A stretch of 64,000 nt of DNA from positions 11,365,202-11,429,201 of the forward strand of contig OX465111.1 in the NCBI GenBank assembly GCA_949987565.1, given 5' to 3'. This document shows, piece by piece, positions 48,801 through 60,800 of the stretch. Position 1 is the stretch's first letter. Every line of letters starts with the position of its first letter. Source of the DNA: Luidia sarsii (Eukaryota; Echinodermata; Asteroidea; Paxillosida; Luidiidae). Under the pieces are notes generated by a model. That model ran no database searches and was not told the origin of the DNA. It worked only from the letters and a program-made list of their open reading frames with translations. The position numbers were made by a program, and so were the translations under genes.

Positions 48801-51800
48801 CCAACATCCACAACCACCCCAACATCCACAACCACCACACCAGCCACAACCACCACAACATCCACAACCACCACAACATCCACAACCACCCCAACATCCA
48901 CAACCACCCCAACATCCACAACCACCACACCAGCCACAACCACCCCAACATCCACAACCACCACACCATCCACTACCACCACACCACCCACTACCACCCC
49001 ACCACCACCATTGCTCATATTGCCCCATGTGGATGATGAGTGCATCCCGGATGGTCAGACCTCTCTTCTGGTTGAGTGGGATCAGATAACTGCAATCAAC
49101 GCAGAAGGTGGAGACATCAGTTGCACAGATTCCGATGGGACTGCTGTACCTTTGACAGGGAGAAGCTTTGACGTCGGCTTTCACAATGTCACATGTACTG
49201 TCATCACTGCGAGTGGGCAGACAAGCTCAGATTTCTTCTACTTCACTTTATCAGGTACTGATTGTGATATGGCACTTACCTACACATAGGCTTCATATCT
49301 TATCTGGCAGGTTCTGACTAGATACCATCTAATTTGACTGAACTGAATTAGACTGTAAGGCAAAATGAGTTTGCATAAAAGGAAAATCTTAAAATGATGT
49401 CCAAAAAAAAAAGTTCTGCTAGGAATGAAACGTCAGGACCACTTAATTTTGAGAAAAGGAAAATCTGTGTCAAAATGTTAAGCAAGCAATACGATTGCAG
49501 TCAAGAATAATGTTTTTTCCATTATGTTGTGTGTAAAAGGCTACATTCATAGCATCGATTGTGCACTAAATCTCTCTCCTTGTCAACCAGTGGACCTAAG
49601 ATTGCACTGATACTAATGGACAAACTTTGAAATGAAAGTCACCACATGGAGTATCTGGGTTGAATTTTAACCAAATAATTATAAGATGTCCAACAAACAC
49701 AGGAAAATCTGACTGGGAATGTTTTGAACAAGTTTAAGAATGGTCTCTGCCTTTGAGAAAGGTCCTGCCAGGATCGAAACGTCAGGCCCACTAAATTTTA
49801 CAAGTTTAAGAATTGGCAAAAGAAAAATTAACTGGACAAGGACTTGAACCCGAGACCTCTGGATTAACGTACCAGTGTTCTTCCATCTGAGCTATCCAGC
49901 CCTTAGATGGTGGCCTACCCTAATAGTCGACTAGTTTTTACAGGGGTGGGGCGCCAGTCAGAGGCAATTCAACAATTAACTGCCACAAATCTCCAGGGAT
50001 TATCCCCTGCTTTCATTCAGATGCAAACAGCAGAGGCATTTGCAGAGCCTTGCAGCCAGGGAAATCAGACAAAGCATTAGGCCTCTAGAGACAAGAACAA
50101 TATGCCTGTGCTTTATAGCAACAATTAATGAGAGGACAATTTCCTCTGTTTTTCCAATTTAGATACCGGTAATAGTGACTTGAAACATACAAATATTCGA
50201 GCGGCTATACTTTGCGGTCTTTCGATACAGTTGGAGCATTAAAACCAGCTGAGAACAGACTTGCACCTGAAGCCCAAACCCTGTATTCCCAAGTTCAGGG
50301 TTTCTTTCTTCATAGGAAGGTTTGCGGTGACACCGCGTGGTTCTTTTCAGAACCATACCTCTTCTTTAAGAGACCTTATAAATGGTGTCACCGCAAACCT
50401 TCCTATATTGATTCACCCACCATGCAAAGCCTTAAGTCTTATGTTTCTTTATTCATTGATTTGTTAGATTTTATTTATGCAATTTCTGCGAAAACAAGGA
50501 TATACATGTAAAGTAACTGTAACTATAGACTAAGGGCTAAGGAAGGACGGAGATACTGTAGGGAGAAAGGGAGAAACCCAGGAAAGCGAGTGTGCTGAAT
50601 GTTTGGCTTTATATCGAGTATTGCACTAAGACATGAGGTGGTTTACCTGGATTGCAAACTACTTTACACTAGCGCTGGTTAGTGTACATTGGTCCCGATG
50701 ATTAATTCCGGTGTTTTATCCCTACAGGATTCCCTTCCTTGACTGTGCCAAGTGTTTCTGATTACTGCATTTGGCCTGGCTTCAACTATGTTCTCCTCTT
50801 GTGGGAGGTCATTGCTGTTGACTCTGATGATCGCCTCGCTTCCTGCTCGTCAGATCAAGTGGCTTATCTGGTGGGCCCAAAGGGCGGCATTTTCTCTCTT
50901 GCATATCACACGGTAACATGTCAAGTGCGAAACAACGCAGGCTGCCTGGCAGAGAAAAATATATCGTTTAGTGCCGCAGGTGAGTAACAGATCTCTGGCC
51001 ATAAGTTTATCCGGTGCACGGACATAGAATATTCTCATTAAGTATATACACGTGCGACTGGTTTGCGGTAGGATCTCGATTTTCGCAATATGTCTGATTC
51101 TAATCACCTTCCTTTGAGTACACTCCCTGATGAAGAAGCAACCTAAATAATTGGCTTGGTGGGAATATTCACCTAGGTTAATGAATTTACAAAGTATACT
51201 CATTCAAGTCACATTTTTCCACTTTGTTGATGTTTGTCAGAGATGCAACCTGAACCAATGTTACATTTCAGAAGGTGGGTCAAGCGGTCCGTTTAAATCA
51301 CGTGAAGTGATATACAAAAATGTTGCAAACTGCTTACTGACTATACAATTACCAAAATGCAAATCTTAAAATTTAGTGGGCCTGGCGTTTCGATCCTAGC
51401 AGGAACTTTTTCAAATGCAGAGTGACATGTGTCTTCGTCACTCTGCCTTTGAGAAAGGTCCTGCCAGGATTGAACCGTCAGACCCACTAAATTTTGAGAT
51501 AAAACATGAGAAGACTTTTTTTATTGTAAAAAAGGCATGAACCCATTCACTCCTTCAGAATTTAGGATAGTTGTGTAAAATCAACGAATTCTGTGAGGAG
51601 TAAACAGCCTGAACGGGATGCAGGATTGAAGCCATAATAGTTCACTGGAATCATTGGTCTTTTTCGTTTTCTTTCCAACAGTGAGGCCAATCCTCACAGT
51701 GCCCGATGTGCCCAACCAGTGTGTTCCACCAGGGACGACCAGTGTGCAAGTGGTGTGGGATGAGGTGCGAGCCTTTTACACGGAAGGGCAAGCCATCCAG

Positions 51801-54800
51801 TGCAGAGATTCTGGAGACGGGAGGGACTTGACTCCGACGGGAGGCACCTTTGGCTTAGGATATCACACTGTGACCTGCAATGTCACCAATGCAGGGGGCT
51901 GCACAGCCTCAGAAAGCTTCACTGTCGACTTGTTTGGTAATAAAAAGAGAGGTTTTACACACGCGTACGCATACGTTTAGCTACCGTACCAGTTAGTGGC
52001 CACTCTGCTGAATCCCGGCGCATTGGTGGCGCTGTTCGCAATTCCAATGCTATGTACAAAAACAAGTCTGAAATGAAGTCTATTAATTTCCGACACCATG
52101 CAAACATGTTTTGATACCCTACATTGAGACTTATCTTTCAAAATCCAAAAGTCTCTGAAATTCACCAAATTAGCCAGTAGCCTACCTGTACATATATTCA
52201 GCGATTACTCATTTCTGGATATCATTCATATTGACAAAAAAAATTAAGACGATTTACTAACCATTCATTCATAGTTTCTTTCTTGGCCTTAGGGGTGGCG
52301 AGTGAGGTATCCGTGTTGTCCGCACGTGTAGTGTGTATGACGTCATAATTCAATACGTATCCGTTGCACTAAAGGTATTCGTTTGCAAGTGAAACCTCTC
52401 TTTTAACAGCTGAGTGTAAAAGGAATCCGACCAGGCCTCCATCCAGTGGCTGCTGAATGGAGGGCCACTGCCATTTTGCACCCACTTTCATTGACAGAGT
52501 CACCATCCACAAACTGTGTATTCACAGGAGGCTGTTGGATACATGATGGTTCTGTCTTTGCACACCAACGCTTTGTCTGTCATTAGGCGACTGTGCAATT
52601 TCCACACCAGTTCCTATATAGACTGGGATTTGTCATCAGCTCCATTTTATATGACTCTAAGTTCAATTTCTAGCTTTGTTGGAAGGCAAGAAACAACTCC
52701 GAGGGGCAACTGGGGAATTCTACCAGATGTCTGATGGCTCCTACATGTATGTCTACAACATGCAAATTGCCCAAAACATATCAATCGCATGAACATGGAT
52801 GAATGGTTTTTATGTTGTTATGGGTGCCTCTTGAGTTGTGTTCAATATTGTAGCTGTTGGAGTTCACTATGAGTATTCGTGCGGGTTGATTTTCTCATTA
52901 CAGTGGACAATTTTGTACCGTTTGGGCTATCCCATGGGGATTCAAGACTTTCAGATGCCGTTCAAGAGGTGAGTTCATTTAGATGTATGCAAAGACGTCC
53001 TTTAGTTTGACATGTGACGGACTCATTCACTGAGTTCTACCAGTGTGACTACTCGCCGCCCACTCATCCTTCTGTCTGCCTGACTGGCTCAGCCTCCGAG
53101 CCAATTCACCATGGTATTCTAACGAGAACAAAAGAAGCTAACCCCAATAACTGCATTGAGTATAATCCTTGGTTTCATGCAGCCATACACTTCCAGCAAA
53201 GACTTGGCCTTGACAGTTCCGAGCCCACCAGGTCACCTTCCGTTCTGCAACGACCTGTACGGAACAATCTATGTGAGTATGGGAGGAATTGGATCTCGCA
53301 TTAGTTACATGATCTCACAATATATGTTGCATCCACCTCGCTCTTCCTGTCAAGGTGCAGTTCCCAGATTCAATGAACCCTGCTTGTTCTCCATTTTGTT
53401 CAGATTACCGACAACGGATACATTGTATTATCCAACGACGAGAATGTGAGAAAGCTAAACTACCCTAGCCCTCCTCAATACCCCAGTGAAGAGAAGATTA
53501 TATCTCCCTTCTGGACAGACATCGACGCACAAACCTTTTCCGGGAGCAGTGACGTTTTTTACCAGGTATCAAAAGACACTGGGCATGGGTATCAGAGGTT
53601 TAATTTGTATACCGGTATGTATAGACTACACTAAACAATACATGATAGGTAATTAAGAAGTAAAGGTTTTTTGAACCTGTTCAATAGATGTTCCGGCAAT
53701 TTTCTGTCCGAAGGATATCGACTCATGACTTGTTTGGTCTGCATGTACTTACTTCGATCCTAGCAGGACCTTTCAAAAAGGCAGAATGAGAAAGATCGGG
53801 TCAGGAACGAAACATGCATGATCGAGGCCCGAGGCCCTTATTAACTTATCAGCAGTTTCCTACATTTGTGCTTATTGCTCCGACCCAGAAGACCCAGGTA
53901 ACCATAACAATGGCATCTCTATCTTGGCCGCAGGTTTACAATGGCTATGAGGAGTCTGTAAACAGAGCCATGTTGACTGAGTTAAGCGCTATTGTTTCAG
54001 CGCACATCGACAACTTCCAAGCTAATTGGGCCTTGGTCGTCACGTGGAGTCATGTAAGAGCCGTCTCAATCCACCAAGTAAGTTCCCTTTCAGGACGGAT
54101 GGTGCTCCAATTTTCCCTCTGTTTGAGCCCATTTGTCCATTCTTACGCTGTTTCCTTGTGTTATGTACAGCTCATGGTTTAATAGGAAGTACTCCTAGTT
54201 TCTGCAGCAAAATTTTTACACTAAGCAATGTTTGAAAAATGCCGAACCTGGTGGATGAAAATCGTTATTGCCATTAAAAAGATCCAACATTTATGAACAG
54301 AGGCTGTATTTCAAGAATGCATTTGGTTAGGTCGGCAAAGCTATGACCATAATTATGTGTGCTTACCATGTGCCGATCCTGTCGACCAGATAGTTCACAT
54401 GGTAAAATTACTAATGCACAAACTTGGGTTCAAGTACCGGTCATCTTTCTAATCTATAACCATGTACCAGTAGCTGCTTAAGAAGTTCTTGTGCCCATCT
54501 AATCACCCACTAACATAAACTCTTCCACTCTCTTCGTTTCAGGGAACGATGAGTTTCCAGGTTGTGATCGTGACCGATTCATTGCACACTTACGCCATCT
54601 TCAACTACAGCCCGTGCGACATGGGCTGGTACCCTGACCTCCTTCCCAACAAGAATGTGCTGATGGGGTTCAGCTGCGGAGGCCCAGACCGGACCGAGCT
54701 GCCCTTGACGGGTAACGCACGCTTCCGTGCCGGGACCGTGTACGGCAACACCAACATGATAGGCCGCTGGTTCTACGCCCTGGACACACTCGATGACTCC

Positions 54801-57800
54801 TTTGTTTACAATCGGCACCAGTGTCTTACCTGGTACACCAAGGAGAGATCAAACCCTCCCGTCTATAATACATGGGTATTTGACTTATGTCCATGCAGTC
54901 TGTTTCAGGTATGGTGGGACTTTCGATTCAGGCTCGACCAACGTTACAACTTTTTGCCAAGTGACGGTAGATATGACAGTAAGTATATCCCCTCCAAACG
55001 CTGTTAAAAGTCACGCCCTTTTACTGGCCTCGATGCCCATCTGAACATACCCCTATTCGATACAGCCAAAGTAACCCTGCCCTGATGTTACTGTTAGCAT
55101 GGAAAAAAAGGTCTGAAATAAACCGTTACTCTTGACTTCTGGTGTCCCTTTAAGCAAGGATGTCCGCGATGAGTCGTTTACTAATTGGTGTCTACACATT
55201 CAAAATACATTTCCTACTTTGGAAAAAGAGTCACACAGGACTGTATTGAGCAGTATCAGAGAGACTTTGCATGGGTTTGAGGTATTACTTCAAGTACGAG
55301 AATTGGTAACTTTCTCAAATACATGTACATGTACGTGATGCACATCCCTCCAAAAGGGCTCTTTTTATGTAGGTTTATTATATACCGGTAATGATATGGT
55401 CCGCGCTGATCTCAAAGGCAAAATGGCTGCCGATATCAGAACTTCACGGACAAAGAATTCTTCTTAAAATGCGATATGACAATTTATAGATGCTGTAATC
55501 TATTGTTTTAGGTGAAACTATCCTATGGGCAATAATTATAAGGTCAGCTACTACTTCTGTCAATATCGTTGAACACAATGTGGATTCGTTGACGCTGCGT
55601 TGACCCATAAGTACGACTGTCAGATCAGTGGGCTTCCTCTTCATCAGGGTTCTATGATGAAAGTCAGTGCCTGAGGTGAAAACCTTACTCCTGTGTCCAA
55701 AACAAATGTAACTGCATGGAATGGTTATACGGATACATTTTCCCCTCTCCCTTTTTGCCCACCCTTTCCACGCAGATTCTCTGTGCTACACTCGGCGGAC
55801 GTTTGTGGGCTTCCCTGATATCCATTGCTGCTACTATCGTGGTGCACTTTTCACCGACACACTGACTGCACGAACTGCCACAGTCTGGGAGAGACACCCA
55901 CATCCCACCTTCCCTTCATTTTTCTGGTTTTGGTATTATCCCGCTCGCGATTCTTGGCAGAGTAAGTTGGGATGGCGGAGACATGGTATTTTTTCCTAGA
56001 ATATTAAGGGCAATCATCATCCCCTGCACATTTTAAAACTGGCAGTGATACTAGTGATATACAAAAATGTTGCAAACTGCTTACTGACTAAAATTACCAA
56101 AATGCAATTCTCAAAAATTACGTTTCGATCCCAGCAGGACCTTTCTCAAAGGCAGAGTGATACTAAAGGCAATGATACTAAGCGACAAGTTGTGTCATAA
56201 AGTACAACTGCCCTCACATACACGATCAGAGCATAGGGCAAATCATTACTGTATACTGTTTACGTGTCTCTGCTTTTTCAAGAAAATGTTGGCACCGAGG
56301 TGTGGCATACAACGGGCGCTCAGACTATCCGAGTTGCTTAAATGATCCATTTGATATTGGTCAGATTCATACATGTACTTACAGGGGTGAGTGTCTCTGG
56401 TTTGCCTTCTTTCAGAGGAGGAGTTCCTTCCTCGCTACCACTGCTGCCAGGAGTCAACCCTGTGCAGTTTGTACCGTAAATACAGACCTTCCATGGGATG
56501 CCACAGATACCGACCGATGTTTTGGAGTAAGTAATTCACAGACCGTGTCAGAATGCATCGGCAATGGCCCAATGTCAGAGACACAGGTCTACCAAATAGG
56601 CACCATAGGCTTTCCATATAGACTCACACAAGGCCCATAGTCCAAAATTAAGCCTGAATTTATTAACCATATTCATGAATCATTGAAAGACACATTGAGA
56701 CATTGAGATGTTACACACACAACCACTGATTTCACTTGAAGCACTCATTTGTACATGTATTATAGCCCCAGCCCCCAGTTGGCATATTTCAGTAGCAATA
56801 AACAAATAATTGCCAACCACACCCCTTCTTTGTGCATACCAGATGAATACCTTTCTGTGCACAAGTGTCTCAATATTGTTAACGGTCCTTTTGAACGAGT
56901 CACAAATGGAGCGAGTTTCAGGTTGAGTTTCAGTCCAGAAGGTTTCGCTCCTAATCCGTGCCATCCGCAACTCGAGTCCAAGCCATGGAAACGTTTGATA
57001 GGAATCAGACTCGAGTCTGAGTCACGAGTCATTCGAGTCTGACTTTATGCACCGTGATTCCAACGTGCATCCAGGCTGGCTGTTTGGAGATCCCCACATC
57101 CGCACACTGGACGGCCTGGAGTACACCTTCAACGGGCTGGGCGAGTACACCATGGTCCTTGTGGAGGACGAGGCCGGTCAGCGAGAGTTTGAGGTGCAGG
57201 GCCGGACCCAGCAAGCCACCAACAAGGAGACGGGGCAACTCTCCGATGCCACCTTCTTCTCTGGATTTGCAGCGGAGTACGTCGGTGACGGAAGGGTGAG
57301 TCTGCACACTGACTATGTCCCCATGTGGGCCCATCGCATTGTGCACCCTTTGTAACAGTCTAAGAGCAGACAGGAATTTGAAGTGACACGATTTTGACTA
57401 CTCATCTGAAAAGCTTAACTTTGAGACCACTTACAGGTAGAAGTAATGTGGACCCTTTGATTGTCGAAAGAGGGACCGTTGGCTAGGTTATTTCATATGT
57501 ACAGTATACTCGTTGGTTTAAGTTAGACTGTCCTCAGGTAACAAAAGGTTTGATGGTGTAGGCCTAGAGCCTGCACACATGAGCTATCTGGTTGGACATT
57601 ATGACGGAATTGCCATCTAGTCTGAAGAAGACTTTGCAGGTGTGCATTTTTCAAAACAGCCAAATCTCCATACGAGTGCAGTTAAAAATATCGGTCATAC
57701 GTGTAGTTTCTTCAAAATGGGGTCATAGGCTACACCAGACTGATCATAAAATTGTTGAATTGTGGGTCTATATATATGGTGCAACTGAAACGTCTCTCGT

Positions 57801-60800
57801 ACCTTTTCAATTTCTTTCCCTGACTATTTCTCCGCCAAATCCTTTGCATCGTGCACAGGTTGAGGTGAAACTGACTTCGGATGCTCAGAACCTGGAGACG
57901 AGAGTGAATGGAAATCTAGTGGCATTGACAGATGAGGGTAAGCCTTTTCTTCTGTCCCCCCCAAAAAATAGTCGGGTTATCTGCCCGGTAAATGAAGAGC
58001 TACTTTGTCAGTGACAGTGTTGCAACTCAGCGCATCCAAGAATTCCAGGGCTAACGAATGCAAATATCGATGTCATTATAGTATAGTGTCACTGCCCAAA
58101 TGCATCGCTTATGACTGCAACAGTACACATGAATCCATACAAGCTGCTGGCTAGCGTCACCAGCCAAACCAATAGGCCTTCTTGGTGTTTCCAGGCCCAC
58201 TTTATTTGCGTAAGAAGGGAATTTACCCGATCAGACCCATGTACTGGCAAATGTGGCAATATCATCAGGCTACCTGAGAACTGTGACATATCAGTGGATA
58301 GTCTGACAAAAACTATGCATTAGTAAATATAAGGCCTCAAAACAACATGGCACCTTAATGGGCTATTCCACTGGCCTTGGCTCACTGCAGCTCATTACCA
58401 CACAGATTACATTGGCCTAACTACATGTAACATAGATCCTGTAAGTAAAAGACTCATTCTTACAGACACGCAAGGACACATTGATACACCAGTCTCTTGA
58501 AAGAGTCAAGGCCAGATATAGACATCTGCCAGTAATATGATCTGAAACACTGTTCCAGACACCCACAGGAATTGGTAAAGCTTCTATCTAAGGAGTTGGT
58601 CCTAGTGTCTTGTGTGTGGTGAGTGCATGTATTAGCAATGAAGCGCTAGCATTTGTTCGATTTGGGAAAACGGTCCCACAGCACCACCGAAATGGCGTCC
58701 ATTGTCCACTAACACTTATGGCTTGAGGAGATTTCCCCTCTAAAAACTTTTCTGAACCAGGATTTGGTTGTTTACCTGAGAATCAGCCCAATGTAACATT
58801 ATCTGGTAACCAGACAAAAACATACCGGTATACCGGTATAGCATTAGATATTCTACCGGTATTTGTTGGTGTCTTAACGCCAACAAGATAAGTGCATGCC
58901 CACTTGAATTGTCAGTCATTCAAACAATACTATTAGCTCCCAGCTTGTGGTGGGCCAGTTTCATAAATAAACCCCTCCCAGAAGGTTAGTCCTTGTGATA
59001 AGGGGAGACCAAAATCCTGGTACAGTTTGGGCAGAATACCCGAATATGAAGCTGATACTCGGGTTAAAGCTTTAAAACGTTATTCCCGGCATTAATAAAA
59101 CTACTCCGATTTCTCTGGGCTTTGTTTTGTTTGCAGAGAGTATGGAAGACAATTTGACGCTGTCACAAAACAGCAGCTCTTCAGCCGTCACCATTATCTT
59201 TCCGGCTAACATTACACTAATAATTGGGCTCAGCAATGGCATCACGGACATCACCCTTCAGATGGCTCAGGATTATCAAGGAAGAACAAAGGGATTACTT
59301 GGTAAATCAAACTGAAAATAAGGACTTCTACTAATGAATATCAATGCACATCTCTCTTTACAAAAAAGACAATCATTTTAACGCATGGTAAAAGGTCTTC
59401 AGACAAAGGAAAGGACAACTGGCCTGATTCTTTTGAGTTAATATAGCAAGCAAACATTACACTGGACTGGGTTGGTAACTGGAGACTTCTTGCTTGATAC
59501 CAGTGCTCCAACCGTTGGATCTATTCAGCCCTTTATAGGTACATGTAGTACCCTTCTCAAAGATTCAACTGTATTTTGCCACTGTATATTTCAAGGAATT
59601 TCACCTGCCTTTCCATGCAATTGATTGTAAACTTGGCTAGAGCAGTTTGCGGATGACCCAAAGTGCATGCAGCTCTCTTAAAAGAAATGTTTTGTTTTAG
59701 ACTATTTTTATATAAATGAAAGTACGACAATAAAAGTCAATAGTGATGAAGAGATAACAAAAGTCCCGTATTTTCCGAAACTTGAACAGATTTTCTTCTT
59801 CAAAGTCCGCCACTGGCGTTTATAGCCTAGCTCAGTTTCACCAAACAGATGAGAGGGTATACATGTGTCTTCAGACTTTTCGTTGAAGTGGGTGAATAGT
59901 GGAAGGAACTGCAACAATAGCCTTTGTTTTGATGTATAGGAGTGTGGGACGGTGACGCTGCCAACGATGTTCAGACACGTGGCGGCACCTTACAAGCAGC
60001 AACCGGCCAGGACGGGCAGCTGAGTGATAATGACTTCTTCATGTTTGGTGAAACTTGTGAGTTCCCTGAGCCACGATTTCCCTTTCTTTTCAAACAATAG
60101 GCCTTCCAGAGGAACCTAGTTCCATCTAGCATGGGCCTGTATTTTTGGACCCCACCCCTTACCTGCTTTCCTTACAAATCCACGTTTTCACAAGGGATGG
60201 ACATTATATTGTATGTAAGGTCAGAAATGTCTCTTTCACGTGTTCAAATCTACATTAAGTGAATTGGAGATGAGGGAATGATGAGGTGCAAAGTTATCAA
60301 AGTTTAACTGAAACCATTTGTAGACCATTTCAGAGCTTACATTGTACATTGTGGCGTACACTGTTGCCCTAACCCTGTCATATTCAATGCATGTAGAATT
60401 AGTAATGAAACTATAGACTATATTGCCGCGCTAAACTCTAACATAGAAATAAACAAATTATTTTAACAATTGGCAAAGAAATATTTGACTGGACCAGGAC
60501 TTGAACCCGAGACCTCTGGATTAAGGCATGTAGCAGCGCTCTCTCATCTGAGCTACCCCCTGTATCTTACCGTATAAGCTATATAAATAAACAAATATTT
60601 GTCATACATGGCACCCGTGCCAACATTTCCATCCTTGCAGGAGCTTTCCTTAAAAGCAGTACGACGAAGATCCAAGCATAATGCACTGTTTGCTTTTGGA
60701 GATCTGCAGTTTTAGTTTTACACGTCATATAATGTGTCCATCCTGAATGCTTACTTAAGTTGATGTGTTTTTGTCTCTCGAATTCTGATCAGGGCGTAAC

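Noticed and set aside
43577..49045. 1,822-codon open frame on the - strand, Val/Gly-rich
   Set aside because: It is the reverse complement of a simple CA-rich repeat. Stops cannot arise in that frame from the 18-bp units, and the + strand frame is linked in phase to real domains.
43582..49089. Long + strand frames rich in Gln, Pro and His inside the mucin exon
   Set aside because: Alternate frames of the same repeat; not connected to the HYR frame.
49838..49910. Functional tRNA gene
   Set aside because: The A and B boxes are good but the anticodon loop lacks the invariant U33, arms mispair, and it is fused to a repeated SINE body.
52414..52470. Possible exon after TTTTAACAG between HYR 3 and NIDO
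   Set aside because: The phase-compatible frame reaches a stop after 15 codons and no donor is present before it.
56281..56393. Candidate exon 11b (MLAPRCGIQ... / ...[10 protein letters not shown] frames)
   Set aside because: The frame compatible with phase 1 stops early. Direct joining of 55961 to 56416 gives a continuous AMOP domain.
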